Assembly: GCA_018623495.1 (NCBI GenBank)
Contig: JAAZVP010000021.1
Location: 1-41,141 of the forward strand
DNA: 41,141 nucleotides
Source: Halothiobacillus sp.
GTDB taxonomy: Bacteria; Pseudomonadota; Gammaproteobacteria; JAAZVP01
Direction: 5' to 3'
Part shown: positions 1-8,980 of the stretch, one piece after another
How the letters are laid out: each line of letters opens with the position of its first letter
How positions within the stretch are numbered: the first letter of the stretch is position 1
The notes under the pieces: model-generated
The model's input: only the letters and a program-made list of their open reading frames with translations
The model's database searches: none
Told to the model about the DNA's origin: nothing
Program-made: the position numbers and the translations under genes

Positions 1-440
1 CCCTGCCTCGCGTTCCGCCGACATGCGGAGCAACATTCGGTTGCTCCGGTTCGGCGTCACCCCTGCCTCGCGTGATCCGCGCTGCGGAGTGACATCAAGT
101 CACTCCGGCCGCGTTCACCCGGGGGATCAATGGCAGGCGCGCCGGGGTTCCGGGGGAGCAACCTTCCCTGGTGCGGGGTTCCTGCTCGGCATCCCTGCCT
201 CGCGTTCCGCCGACATGCGGAGCAACATTCGGTTGCTCCGGTTCGGCGTCACCCCTGCCTCGCGTGATCCGCGCTGCGGAGTGACATTGAGTCACTCCGG
301 TCGCGTTCACCCGGGGGATCACTGGCAGGCGCGCCGGGGTTGCGGGGGCCGAGCCCTCCTTGGCACGGGGTTCCTGCTCGGCATCCCTGCCTCGCGTTCC
401 GCCGACATGCGGAGCAACATTCGGTTGCTCCGGTTCGGCG

Positions 441-446
<6 letters not shown>
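1..446. repeat. 192-bp tandem repeat with paired hairpins (2.3 copies)
   Basis: The same sequence starts at 1, 193 and 385, giving a period of exactly 192 bp; the third copy breaks off at 446. Each full unit holds two related palindromes. The first has a 9-bp stem (cggagcaac / gttgctccg, loop attcg) at 26-48, 218-240 and 410-432. The second (cggagtgac / gtcactccg) is at 85-107 and 277-299. Both palindromes follow the same lead-in, ccctgcctcgcg, so the unit looks like a duplicated and diverged pair, similar in design to REP/BIME elements. The last copy overlaps the final glycine codon and stop codon of pstB. The array probably continues to the left of the window. Open frames through it are repeat artefacts. 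The hairpin at 410-432 may help end the pstB transcript, but it has no U-tract. Confidence 0.85.
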
Positions 447-1259
<813 letters not shown>

Positions 1260-1294
1260 GGTCGCCATACCTGTTGAATGAGAACGAATGGGAT

Positions 1295-2461
1295 TTACCA
1301 GCGGCGCTCGAACTTCTTGCGCAGGTACACCGCGCTGGCGTTGAGCGTGATCAGCACCGACAGCAGCACCAGGATGCCGGCGGCCGTGCGCTCGATGTAG
1401 GCCCGCTCGGGCATGCCCGCCCAGGTGAAGATCTGGGCCGGCATGACTGTCGCCGCCTGGGTGATGGAGTTCGGCGCATCCGGGATGAAGGCGATCATGC
1501 CGATGATGATCAGCGGCGCGGTCTCGCCCATGGCCTGGGCCAGGCCGATGATCGAGCCGGTCAGGATCCCGGGCAGCGACAGCGGCAGGACGTGGTCGCG
1601 GACCACCTGCCAGCGGGTGGCACCCACGCCGAATGCCGCCTGGCGGATGGAGTCGGGCACGGAACGCAGCGCCGCCCGCGAGGAAATGATGATGATCGGC
1701 AGCGTCATCAGCCCGAGGGTGAGGCCACCCACCAGGGCCGAGGATCGCGGCACCCCGAAGAAGTTGATGAAGATCGCCAGGCCCAGCAGACCGAAGAGGA
1801 TCGAGGGCACGGCCGCGAGGTTGTTGATGTTGATCTCGATCGCCTGGGTGAACTTGTTGTCCGGGGCGAATTCCTCGAGGTAGATGGCGGTCATCACGCC
1901 CACGGGGAAGGCGAAGGCCAGCGTGACGAAGAGCGTGAGGATCGAGCCGACCACGGCCGCCTGGATACCCGCGATCTCGGGAAGCTTGGAGTCGCCGTTG
2001 GTGAAGAAGTAGGTATTGAAGCGCAGATCCGCCCGGCCTTCTTCCACCAGCCGGTCGACGATGGCCACCTGCTCGTCGTCGAGCTGGTGGTAGTGCCCCT
2101 TGAGGTACTGGTCCACCTGGTCGTCGGCCACCACCCAGCGCATCCGGGTGGTGCCCAGCAGCTCGGGGTTGGCCTCCATCTCGTTGGGGATGAGGCGCAG
2201 AAAGCCGCGGCTGACCAGCTCGCGCATGTCCTCGTCCACGGCGGCCAGCGGGATGTCCTTCGCCATCTCGCTGTAGTGGATCTCGGCCTGGATCTCGGCC
2301 TGGACGAAGGCCGGGTAGCCCTTGCCGATCATGTCGGCCAAGAAGGCCAGCAGGAAGGCGCCGGCGAGCAGCAGCGCGGTCATGGACATCCAGTGCAGAC
2401 GCCGCGACTTGCGGTGGCGGGCCTTGAGCTGGCGGGAGATGTCGTCGAGAGATTGGCTCAT
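1295..2461 (-). CDS. pstA: Phosphate ABC transporter permease PstA
   Basis: This is one of the two membrane permeases of the Pst phosphate importer. The protein has 388 residues, against about 296 in E. coli. After a first membrane helix near 27-45 comes a roughly 120-residue, mostly polar segment, probably periplasmic. The binding-protein-dependent permease core follows, with helices from about 165 onwards and the cytoplasmic loop [19 protein letters not shown] that docks on PstB. The extension is the long-type PstA layout known from other Gammaproteobacteria, so it is unlikely to be a misplaced start. It lies 24 bp after pstC and about 35 bp before pstB, so the three genes are probably cotranscribed. 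Confidence 0.95.
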   Translation of the reverse strand: MSQSLDDISRQLKARHRKSRRLHWMSMTALLLAGAFLLAFLADMIGKGYPAFVQAEIQAEIHYSEMAKDIPLAAVDEDMRELVSRGFLRLIPNEMEANPELLGTTRMRWVVADDQVDQYLKGHYHQLDDEQVAIVDRLVEEGRADLRFNTYFFTNGDSKLPEIAGIQAAVVGSILTLFVTLAFAFPVGVMTAIYLEEFAPDNKFTQAIEININNLAAVPSILFGLLGLAIFINFFGVPRSSALVGGLTLGLMTLPIIIISSRAALRSVPDSIRQAAFGVGATRWQVVRDHVLPLSLPGILTGSIIGLAQAMGETAPLIIIGMIAFIPDAPNSITQAATVMPAQIFTWAGMPERAYIERTAAGILVLLSVLITLNASAVYLRKKFERRW

Positions 2462-2485
2462 GGCAACGGGATTCCGGCTGGAGGC

Positions 2486-3754
2486 TTACAGGTTCGAGGA
2501 GCGATACTTTTCGCGGAAGCGCTTGATCATGATCACCGAGACGAAGTTCAGCGACAGGGTCACGGCGAACAGCACCAGGCCGAGGGCGAAGGCCGAGAGG
2601 GTCTCGGCGCTCTCGAAGGCCTGGTCGCCGGTGAGCGCGTCGACGATGCGCACGGTGACGGTGGTCATGTCCTCGAGCGGGTTCCAGGACAGGTTGGGCC
2701 GCAGGCCGGCCGCCATCACCACGATCATGGTCTCGCCCAGCGCACGGGAAACGCCCAGCAGGGTGGCCGAGATGATCCCCGGCAGTGCCGCCGGCACGAC
2801 CACGAAACGGATGGTTTCGGCCCGGGTGGTGCCCAGCGCCAGCGACCCCTGGCGCATGGCCGAGGGCACCGAGCTGATCACGTCGTCGGAAAGCGAGGAG
2901 ATGAACGGGATGATCATGATCCCCATCACCACGCCCGAGGCCAGGGCGTTGTTGAATGAAGCCTCCAGGCCGATGGACTCGGCGGCGGTGACGATCATCG
3001 GCGCCACGGTGATGGCGGCGAAGAAGCCGTAGACCACGGTGGGGATGCCGGCGAGCACCTCGAGCACGGGCTTGGCCAGGGTGCGCACCTTCTCCGGGGC
3101 GTACTCGGACATGTAGATGGCCGCCAGCAGGCCGATGGGCACCGCCACCAGCATGGCGATGGCGGTGATCATGAAGGTGCCGACGAACAGCGGGACCGCG
3201 CCGAAACGGGCATCGGAGGCGTCCTCGGCCGCGCGACCCGCGCCCTCGAGGAAGGCCGCCCCGGGGGACCACTCGGTGCCGGTGATGAAATACCAGAAGC
3301 TCTCCATCTGGAAGAAGCGCACGGCCTCGAAAACGATGGAGAGCAGGATGCCGAAGGTGGTGATGATCGAGACCAGCGAGGCCAGCAGCAGCGCCCAGCG
3401 CACCGACGCCTCGTTGAAGTCACGGGCACGGAACTCGGGCCGGATGGCATTCAGCCCCCACCACATGCCCCCTGCCCCGACCGCCAGCGCGATGGTGAGC
3501 ACCATGGGCGCCGGCAGCATCTGGCCGATCACCAGGAAGGCCAGGCTCGCCAGCAGGCCCAGGACCACGGCCGGCAGGGCGGTGGAGAACACCGCGAACC
3601 AAGCGTACTGGTCCGGCTGGGAATGCATGTGGACCCCTTCCTCGCGCACGCGCACCGCCTTGCTGCGCCCGAGGAAGAAGGCCAGCGCCCCGAGGGGCAG
3701 GAGCCCCCCGAAAAATGCCATCAGGATCTGGTCGGTCTGCATGAGCTGGGTCAT
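2486..3754 (-). CDS. pstC: Phosphate ABC transporter permease PstC
   Basis: This is the second permease of the Pst importer, 422 residues against about 319 in E. coli. The N-terminus has a helix and an arginine-rich cytoplasmic stretch, then two further helices around residues 55-100. A polar region follows, and then the canonical core with the EAA-type loop [19 protein letters not shown] and the segment [17 protein letters not shown]. The ATG at 3754 (MTQLMQTDQ) is preferred over an in-frame ATG at 3802. The extra 16 residues look like leader sequence, and the proposed promoter at 3813-3846 lies just upstream. A 226-bp gap with a terminator separates it from pstS, so permease and ATPase levels are probably set separately from those of the binding protein. 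Confidence 0.93.
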   Translation of the reverse strand: MTQLMQTDQILMAFFGGLLPLGALAFFLGRSKAVRVREEGVHMHSQPDQYAWFAVFSTALPAVVLGLLASLAFLVIGQMLPAPMVLTIALAVGAGGMWWGLNAIRPEFRARDFNEASVRWALLLASLVSIITTFGILLSIVFEAVRFFQMESFWYFITGTEWSPGAAFLEGAGRAAEDASDARFGAVPLFVGTFMITAIAMLVAVPIGLLAAIYMSEYAPEKVRTLAKPVLEVLAGIPTVVYGFFAAITVAPMIVTAAESIGLEASFNNALASGVVMGIMIIPFISSLSDDVISSVPSAMRQGSLALGTTRAETIRFVVVPAALPGIISATLLGVSRALGETMIVVMAAGLRPNLSWNPLEDMTTVTVRIVDALTGDQAFESAETLSAFALGLVLFAVTLSLNFVSVIMIKRFREKYRSSNL

Positions 3755-3782
3755 CTTCGGTTCTCGAAAACAATGGCTGTAC

Positions 3783-3829
3783 TGGAGCGGGGATGCCCTC
3801 AAGGGACTCTCGAGAATACCCCCGCTCCA
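3783..3829 (-). repeat. Inverted repeat in the pstS-pstC gap
   Basis: The arms tggagcgggg (3783-3792) and ccccgctcca (3820-3829) are perfect 10-bp complements around a 27-base centre. In a transcript reading through from pstS they would form a GC-rich hairpin about 30 bases before the pstC start. In a transcript starting from the proposed pstC promoter the distal arm would be absent, so only readthrough RNA could fold this way. Confidence 0.5.
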
Positions 3830-3846
3830 CTACAGCAATTTGACAT
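3813..3846 (-). promoter_or_regulatory. Candidate PhoB-dependent promoter for pstC
   Basis: On the minus strand, ATGTCAA-ATTG-CTGTAGT (3829-3846) matches the two 7-base PhoB half-sites (CTGTCAT type) with 11-base periodicity and an AT-rich 4-base spacer. Exactly 10 bases later comes TATTCT (3813-3818), four of six matches to the -10 consensus. E. coli pstS has the same 10-base gap between Pho box and -10. It would give pstCAB its own phosphate-responsive start. Confidence 0.5.
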
Positions 3847-3925
3847 TCTGCCCACGGCGCGGCGGATTTGCATCATCCGGGCGCGATGCCGGGCATAGAT
3901 TACCCCAATACCCCCATCAGGCAAG

Positions 3926-3957
3926 AAAAAAGCCGGCAGGCATGGCCTGCCGGCTTT
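3926..3957 (-). terminator. Rho-independent terminator after pstS
   Basis: Perfect 11-bp stem agccggcaggc (3931-3941) / gcctgccggct (3945-3955) with a 3-base loop. On the minus strand it is followed by six T residues (A-run 3926-3931). It lies 24 bases after the pstS stop, so most pstS transcripts probably end here. Confidence 0.9.
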
Positions 3958-3980
3958 CCGGGCAAGCGACCGGAAGCGGT

Positions 3981-4994
3981 TTACTTCAGGTCGGAGAGCT
4001 CGAGCTGCTCGCGCTCGGCCACGCGCTCGCGCATGTCCTCGCGGACATCCTTGGGCAGGGGAATCAGGCCGATGCCCTTGAGATAGCCGATCTCGCCGAT
4101 CATCTTCTCGCTCATGAACAGCTCGACATAGTCGCTCATGGCGGGGACGTCATCCGCGTGGCTGTTCTTGATGTAGAAGAACAGGGAGCGGGAAACGGGG
4201 TACTCGCCGGAGGAGATGGCGTCCGCCTCGGGGGCCACGCCGTCGATCTTGGCGCCCTGGAGCTTGTCCTCGTTCTCCTCGAGGAAGCTGTAGCCGAAGA
4301 TGCCGAAGGCGTCGGTGTTCTGCTCGAGCTTCTGCACGATCAGGTTGTCGTTCTCGCCGGAGGGAACGTAGACACCGTCCTGGCGGATTTTGGTGTACTC
4401 GCCCCCGTAACCGTCGATCTCCTCGGAAGCGGCCTCCATCACCAGCTCCTCGAAGGCGTCACGGGTGCCGGAGGTGGTGGGCGGGCCGTAGATGATGATC
4501 TCGCGGTCGGGCAGGCTGGAGTCGATCTCGCTCCAGTTCTTGTAGGGGTTGGGTACCAGCTTGCCGCCCTGCGGGACTTCCTTGGCGACCGCCAGGGTAA
4601 TCTGCTCGCGGGTCAGATTGATGGGATCGTTGTCCTTGCTCTGGGCGAAGGCGATGCCGTCGTAGCCGATGACGGCCTGGGTGATGTCGGTGACCCCGTT
4701 CTCCTGGCAGCGCTCGAACTCGGAGACCTTCATCTGCCGGGAGGCGTTGGTGATGTCCGGGGTGTCCAGGCCGTTGCCGGCGCAGAACAGCTTCATGCCG
4801 CCACCGGAACCGGTGGACTCGATGACCGGCGTCGGCCACTTGGTGGTGGCACCCAGTTCTTCGGCCACGTAGCTGGCGAACGGGAATACGGTGGAAGAGC
4901 CGACGATGCGGAGCTGGTCGCGCGCCTCGGCGGTGCCGATGGTGCCCGCGACCAGGGCCGCGACTGCAAAGCTGGTCTTGGCGATGGTCTTCAT
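3981..4994 (-). CDS. pstS: Phosphate-binding protein PstS
   Basis: This is the periplasmic receptor that delivers inorganic phosphate to PstCA. The protein has 337 residues. The first 24 look like a Sec signal peptide: a lysine near the start, a hydrophobic core AVAALVAGTIG and an AEA cleavage site before RDQLRIVGSS. Phosphate-binding signatures are visible: GSSTVFPF, ESTGSGGGMKLFC near 60-72 and the loop GPPTTSGTRDAFEEL near 170. The start is supported by a GAGGGA ribosome site 9 bases upstream. It is followed by a strong terminator and preceded by a Pho-box-like site, as expected for a phosphate-starvation gene made in excess over the permease. Confidence 0.95.
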   Translation of the reverse strand: MKTIAKTSFAVAALVAGTIGTAEARDQLRIVGSSTVFPFASYVAEELGATTKWPTPVIESTGSGGGMKLFCAGNGLDTPDITNASRQMKVSEFERCQENGVTDITQAVIGYDGIAFAQSKDNDPINLTREQITLAVAKEVPQGGKLVPNPYKNWSEIDSSLPDREIIIYGPPTTSGTRDAFEELVMEAASEEIDGYGGEYTKIRQDGVYVPSGENDNLIVQKLEQNTDAFGIFGYSFLEENEDKLQGAKIDGVAPEADAISSGEYPVSRSLFFYIKNSHADDVPAMSDYVELFMSEKMIGEIGYLKGIGLIPLPKDVREDMRERVAEREQLELSDLK

Positions 4995-5061
4995 AGGAAT
5001 CTGTCCCTCGGTAGAAGTGCAACACGAAGCTTATGCCGCGCATGCAGTTTGGGCAGCGAAC

Positions 5062-5079
5062 GTTACAGAAATGTGAAAC
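5062..5079 (-). promoter_or_regulatory. Candidate Pho box upstream of pstS
   Basis: On the minus strand this reads GTTTCAC-ATTT-CTGTAAC: two PhoB-like half-sites 11 bases apart around an AT-rich spacer, the second close to CTGTCAC. It ends 67 bases before the pstS start. The hexamer 10 bases downstream (CAAACT) is a poor -10, so the exact promoter is uncertain. Confidence 0.45.
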
Positions 5080-5114
5080 TTGGCAGGCAAGGCACACTAC
5101 TGCAATCTGGAAGG

Positions 5115-5132
5115 GGTTAACATGCCTGTCAC
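5115..5132 (+). promoter_or_regulatory. Weak Pho-box-like site upstream of phoU
   Basis: GGTTAAC-ATGC-CTGTCAC: the second half-site is a perfect match to the PhoB consensus, the first matches at only about three of seven positions. TAGCCT follows after 10 bases. It would drive phoU, 118 bases downstream, divergently from pstS. Confidence 0.28.
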
Positions 5133-5249
5133 CCCGCGGCGCTAGCCTCGGGCGAGCCGCCGTCCCGGCACCGAGAACCGAGCGGCATCCCCGTCCCGTA
5201 CGGGCCGGGACGTGACCCGCCCGCAACGCATACCGACCCGGAGTCGACC

Positions 5250-5996
5250 ATGGATCTGCGCAAAGAGGATCTCACTCAACACATCTCCACCCAGTTCAAC
5301 GAGGAGCTGGAGGAAATCCGCACCCGCGTGCTCAACATGGGCGGCCTGGTGGAGAAGCACGTCAACGACGCACTCCAGGCACTGCTCGACCAGGACGGCG
5401 AACTGGGCGAGGAAGTCGCCCTCTCCGACTACCTGGTCAACAACATGGAAGTGGAGATCGACGAGGAGTGCCAGGCGGTGCTGGTGCGCCGCCAGCCCGC
5501 CGCCGGCGACCTGCGGGTGGTGATCATGATCATCAAGACCATCACCGATCTCGAACGCATCGGCGACCAGGCCAAGCGCATCGCCCGGTTCTCGGTGAAC
5601 CTCGACAACGGCGAGCGTTTCCGCCGCTTCCACACCGAGGTCAACAGCATGGCCGGGCGCGTGCGCACCATGCTCCACGGGGCACTGGATGCCTTCGCCC
5701 GCATGGACGTCGACCAGGCCCTGGAAATGGCCCGGGTGGAACCCGAGATCGACCGCGAGTTCGAGAACCTGACCCGCCTGCTGATGACCTTCATGATGGA
5801 GGACCCGCGCTCGATCCGCTGGACGGTGCAGATCATGTGGGCGGCCCGCTCCATGGAGCGCATCTCCGACTACTGCCAGAACATCTGCGAGTACGTGATC
5901 TTCATGGTCAAGGGCAAGGACGTGCGCCACACCTCGCTGGACAGCATCGACAAGGAGGTCCACGAGGACCGCGACCTCTCGGGCCACAACGACTGA
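5250..5996 (+). CDS. phoU: Phosphate signalling protein PhoU
   Basis: PhoU is a cytoplasmic metal-binding helical protein. It links the state of the Pst transporter to the kinase PhoR and keeps PhoR silent when phosphate is plentiful. The protein has 248 residues, the usual length, with two PhoU repeats. Each carries the family E(D)xxxD metal motif, seen as DLERIGDQAKRIA in the first half and SMERISDYCQNIC in the second. A GGAG ribosome site lies about 7 bases before the ATG. In most Gammaproteobacteria phoU is the last gene of pstSCAB-phoU. Here it stands alone, divergent from pstS and convergent with phoR. Confidence 0.95.
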   Translation: MDLRKEDLTQHISTQFNEELEEIRTRVLNMGGLVEKHVNDALQALLDQDGELGEEVALSDYLVNNMEVEIDEECQAVLVRRQPAAGDLRVVIMIIKTITDLERIGDQAKRIARFSVNLDNGERFRRFHTEVNSMAGRVRTMLHGALDAFARMDVDQALEMARVEPEIDREFENLTRLLMTFMMEDPRSIRWTVQIMWAARSMERISDYCQNICEYVIFMVKGKDVRHTSLDSIDKEVHEDRDLSGHND

Positions 5997-6003
5997 TCCG
6001 CCT

Positions 6004-6030
6004 CGCGCCGGCCCGCCCGGGGCCGGTGCG
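6004..6030. terminator. GC-rich hairpin between convergent phoU and phoR
   Basis: An 11-bp stem (6004-6014 with 6020-6030, one G-U pair, 5-base loop) fills most of the 36-bp gap between the phoU and phoR stop codons. There is no U-tract on either side, so it is a possible bidirectional pause or Rho-assisted end, not a classical terminator. Confidence 0.35.
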
Positions 6031-6032
6031 CC

Positions 6033-7331
6033 TCAATCGCCGTTGACCAGGAACACGCAGCGGAAGGTGCTGCCCTCGCCCGGCTCGCTCTCGATCTCGA
6101 GGCGGGCCTGGTGGCGCTGGAGGACGTGCTTGACGATCGCCAGCCCCAGGCCGGTTCCGCCCACGGCGCGCGAGCGCCCCACGTCCACCCGGTAGAAGCG
6201 CTCGGTGAGCCGGTGGATGTGCTTGGGCTCGATCCCGATGCCGCTGTCGACCACCTCGAAACAGGCCTCCTCCCGGCCGCGGCGGTACCAGCGGACCCGG
6301 ATGTCGCCACCCGCGGGGGTGTACTTGACCGCGTTGAACACCAGGTTGGAGAGCGCGCTGCGCAGCTCTCCCGGCACGCCCGGGATGCGCAGCTCCCGGT
6401 CGGCCTCCACCGTGATCCGGTGGTCCTCCTCGCCGCTCAGCATGCGCGCGTCGTCGGCGATGGCATCGGCCATCCCGGCCACGTCCACCGGCTCCATGTT
6501 CGACTCGTCGATGGCGGTGGTCTCCAGCCGCGAGAGCAACAGCAGGTCCTCGACGATCCGGCGCATGCGCGCGGTCTGGCGCTCGATCTGTTCCATGATC
6601 GGGCGCACCTCGGGCGGCAGCTCGTCGGCGCCGTCGTTGAGGGTCTCCACGTAGCCCGCCACCACCGTGAGCGGCGTGCGCAGCTCGTGGGAGACGTTGG
6701 CGACGAAGTCCTGGCGCACGGCCTTGAGACGGTGGATGCGGGTGATATCGCGGGCGATCAGCAGGCTCTGGTCGTCGCCGTAGGGCAGCCGGCGAATGCT
6801 GAGCACCTTGCCGTCCGAGGCCGGGGAAGGGATCTCCAGGGTGCGCTCGAAGTCGTGGGCACGGATGAAGCGCACGAAGCTCGGGTGGCGAACGAAGTTG
6901 GTGACGGCGTAGCCCACGTCACGCGACTTGAGCCCCAGCAATGCCTGGGCGGCACGGTTGAGCCAGACCACCTCCTCGTTGGCCCCGAGCACCACCGTGG
7001 CATCCGGCATCGCCCGGGTGAACTGCTGGTAATGGCGCAGCATGGTGGCCAGGCGCTGCTTGCGCTTGCGATCGCGCTGGCGCAGGCGGTAGATCTCCTC
7101 GGTGATGGTGCCCAGCACCGAGGGCATGAAGGGGACGCGGCGGGTGCGGTCGGCCTTGAGCCAGGCGTGGATGCGAAACAGGCGGGAATACAGCAGGCCG
7201 ACGTGCACCAGCACGCCGAGGAAGGCGCCGAAACCCGGCTGCCCCAAGGGCCAACCACCGACGAAACCCAGCACCGTGAGGGCGGCCAGCTGGAGGAGCT
7301 CGCTGACCCAGTCGCGCGCGAACCGCCTCAT
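6033..7331 (-). CDS. phoR: Phosphate regulon sensor histidine kinase PhoR
   Basis: PhoR is the membrane-bound kinase that phosphorylates PhoB when phosphate is scarce. The protein has 432 residues. Two hydrophobic helices lie at about 13-28 and 35-52 with almost no periplasmic loop, as in E. coli PhoR. A charged linker and a PAS domain (about 105-200) follow. The HisKA domain has the phospho-accepting His in [10 protein letters not shown] at about 215. The ATPase domain shows the N-box ([10 protein letters not shown]), the G1 box ([10 protein letters not shown]) and the G2 box ([12 protein letters not shown]). Its ATG overlaps the phoB stop as ATGA, so translation of the two is coupled. Confidence 0.95.
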   Translation of the reverse strand: MRRFARDWVSELLQLAALTVLGFVGGWPLGQPGFGAFLGVLVHVGLLYSRLFRIHAWLKADRTRRVPFMPSVLGTITEEIYRLRQRDRKRKQRLATMLRHYQQFTRAMPDATVVLGANEEVVWLNRAAQALLGLKSRDVGYAVTNFVRHPSFVRFIRAHDFERTLEIPSPASDGKVLSIRRLPYGDDQSLLIARDITRIHRLKAVRQDFVANVSHELRTPLTVVAGYVETLNDGADELPPEVRPIMEQIERQTARMRRIVEDLLLLSRLETTAIDESNMEPVDVAGMADAIADDARMLSGEEDHRITVEADRELRIPGVPGELRSALSNLVFNAVKYTPAGGDIRVRWYRRGREEACFEVVDSGIGIEPKHIHRLTERFYRVDVGRSRAVGGTGLGLAIVKHVLQRHQARLEIESEPGEGSTFRCVFLVNGD

Positions 7332-8020
7332 TCGCGGTTGGAGAAGCGATACCCCGCGCCGCGCACCGTCTGGATCATGTGGTCGAACTCGTGCGGCGCC
7401 AGCGCCTTGCGCAAGCGCAGGATGTGGACATCCACGGTGCGCTCCTCGACGTAGGCGCTGCGGCCCCAGACACGGTCGAGCAGCTGCTCGCGGCTGTAGA
7501 CCCGCTCGGGATGGGTCATGAAGAACTCCAGCAGGCGGAACTCGGTGGGCCCGATCTTGAGCGGTTCTTCGTTGGCAGAGACCCGATGACTGGCAGGATC
7601 GAGTACCAGGCCGTCGACGGCGATGGTCTCGTCCTCTTCCTCCGGGGCCACCCGGCGCAGGACCGCCTTGATCCGCGCGAGGAGCTCGCGCGGCGAGAAG
7701 GGCTTGGTGATGTAGTCGTCGGCCCCCGAGTCGAGACCGGCCACCTTGTCCTCCTCCTCGCCCCGGGCGGTGAGCATGATGATGGGGATGTGCTGGGTGA
7801 GCTCGTCCTTCTTCAGCCGCCGGGCCATCTCGATGCCGCTGGCCCCGGGCAGCATCCAGTCGAGCAGGATCAGATCCGGCAGGCGATCGGCCATGACCTC
7901 GTAGGCCTCGGTCACGTCACCGGCCTCGCGCAGCTCGTAGCCGGCCCGCCCCAGGGCGAAACCCACCATTTCGCGGATGGGCTGCTCATCCTCGACGATC
8001 AGGATCGATTTGGCTGACAT
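7328..8020 (-). CDS. phoB: Phosphate regulon response regulator PhoB
   Basis: PhoB is the OmpR-family transcription factor of the phosphate regulon. The protein has 230 residues from the chosen ATG. The receiver domain has acidic residues at about 11-12, the phosphorylated Asp at about 54 ([10 protein letters not shown]), Thr 84 and Lys 106 in YITKPF. The winged-helix domain ends in the typical VRGAGYRFS. An in-frame ATG at 8068 would add 16 residues that do not fit the family, so 8020 is preferred although its ribosome site is weak. A good Pho box upstream suggests autoregulation. The gene is only 72 bp from the end of atpG on the same strand. Confidence 0.95.
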   Translation of the reverse strand: MSAKSILIVEDEQPIREMVGFALGRAGYELREAGDVTEAYEVMADRLPDLILLDWMLPGASGIEMARRLKKDELTQHIPIIMLTARGEEEDKVAGLDSGADDYITKPFSPRELLARIKAVLRRVAPEEEDETIAVDGLVLDPASHRVSANEEPLKIGPTEFRLLEFFMTHPERVYSREQLLDRVWGRSAYVEERTVDVHILRLRKALAPHEFDHMIQTVRGAGYRFSNRE

Positions 8021-8056
8021 GGCTTGTACATACCCAGATTTCCACACGTTGACGGC

Positions 8057-8090
8057 ATTGCAACGCATCCATGTGACAGCGGGATGAACG
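8057..8090 (-). promoter_or_regulatory. Pho box and -10 for phoBR
   Basis: On the minus strand, CGTTCAT-CCCG-CTGTCAC (8073-8090) has the second half-site perfect and five of seven matches in the first, with correct 11-base periodicity. After exactly 10 bases comes TGCAAT (8057-8062), four of six matches to the -10. It begins just past the atpG stop and ends 53 bases before the phoB ATG. Confidence 0.55.
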
Positions 8091-8092
8091 AC

Positions 8093-8980
8093 TCATTCCC
8101 CGGCCCCGTCCGCCAGCGCGTCGAAGCCCGACACCACGTCGATGAGCTCGGCGGTGATGGCCTCCTGGCGGCGACGCTGGTAGGCCATGCGGGCGGACTC
8201 CAGGTGCTCGCGGATGTTGCGGTCGGCCGCCGTCATCGCCCGCAGGCGGCTGGCGTGCTCGCTGGCGAGCGACTGCGCGCAGGCCCGGAACAGCAGCACG
8301 AACAGGTATTCCCGGGTCAGCCGGGCCAGCAGACGCGGGGCGGGCAGGCGGTAGTCGGGAAGCCGCCGCGAGGGCCAGGCCACCGCCTCCGCCGCCCGCA
8401 ACCGGTGCACGTCCAGCGGCAGCAGCCGGCTGTCGGCGGTGCGGTAGCCGCCGCCGGAAACCGGTTGATTGTACACCAGCTCCACCCGCTCCACGCCGGC
8501 CTCCCGCCAGCCGTCGACGGCCACCAGCAGCTGGCCCACGGTGGCGGTGATGCCGTCGGTGGAACCCGGCACGAAGAACGACTGGTCGACGGTCCGTCCC
8601 CGGCGGTCGAGGCCGGCGTCGATCCGCCCGCCCACGGCCAGCAGCCGGCAGTCGGCGGGCGCGAAACCCGCGGCCTCGACCCGCTCCAGGGCATGCTCGA
8701 TGGCGTGGTCGTTGAAACGCCCGCACAGCCCCTGGTCGGAGCCGAAAATCACCACCCCCGGCGGTCCACCGGCCTCGGTGGGTGGCCGCTCGCCGGCGGG
8801 CAGATCGCGCAGGACCACGTGCAGCCCCAGCTCCACCGCCCGGTAGTAGTCCTCCAGGGCCTCCACCGCCCGCTCGTACTGGCGGATACTGGCGGCCGAG
8901 AGCGCCTTCATGGTGCGGGTGATCGACTGCAGGTCCTCGATGGACTCCAGCTGGCCGGCGAGGGCTTCCAGGGTCTCCAT
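8093..8980 (-). CDS. atpG: N-type ATP synthase gamma subunit
   Basis: This is the central-stalk subunit that turns inside the alpha/beta hexamer and couples it to the c-ring. The protein has 295 residues. The N-terminal coiled-coil helix contains the family stretch SIEDLQSITRTMKALSAASI, the middle has GSDQGLCGRFN (the conserved gamma motif) and the C-terminal helix ends with YQRRRQEAITAELIDVVSGFDAL. It is divergent from housekeeping gamma subunits but its length is normal. It is the last gene of the operon, and its ATG overlaps the atpA stop by one base. Confidence 0.9.
   Translation of the reverse strand: METLEALAGQLESIEDLQSITRTMKALSAASIRQYERAVEALEDYYRAVELGLHVVLRDLPAGERPPTEAGGPPGVVIFGSDQGLCGRFNDHAIEHALERVEAAGFAPADCRLLAVGGRIDAGLDRRGRTVDQSFFVPGSTDGITATVGQLLVAVDGWREAGVERVELVYNQPVSGGGYRTADSRLLPLDVHRLRAAEAVAWPSRRLPDYRLPAPRLLARLTREYLFVLLFRACAQSLASEHASRLRAMTAADRNIREHLESARMAYQRRRQEAITAELIDVVSGFDALADGAGE

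Noticed and set aside
5080-5106. Possible sigma-70 promoter TTGGCA / TGCAAT for phoU
   Set aside because: The spacer is only 15 bases, outside the usual 16-18, and the -10 is poor.
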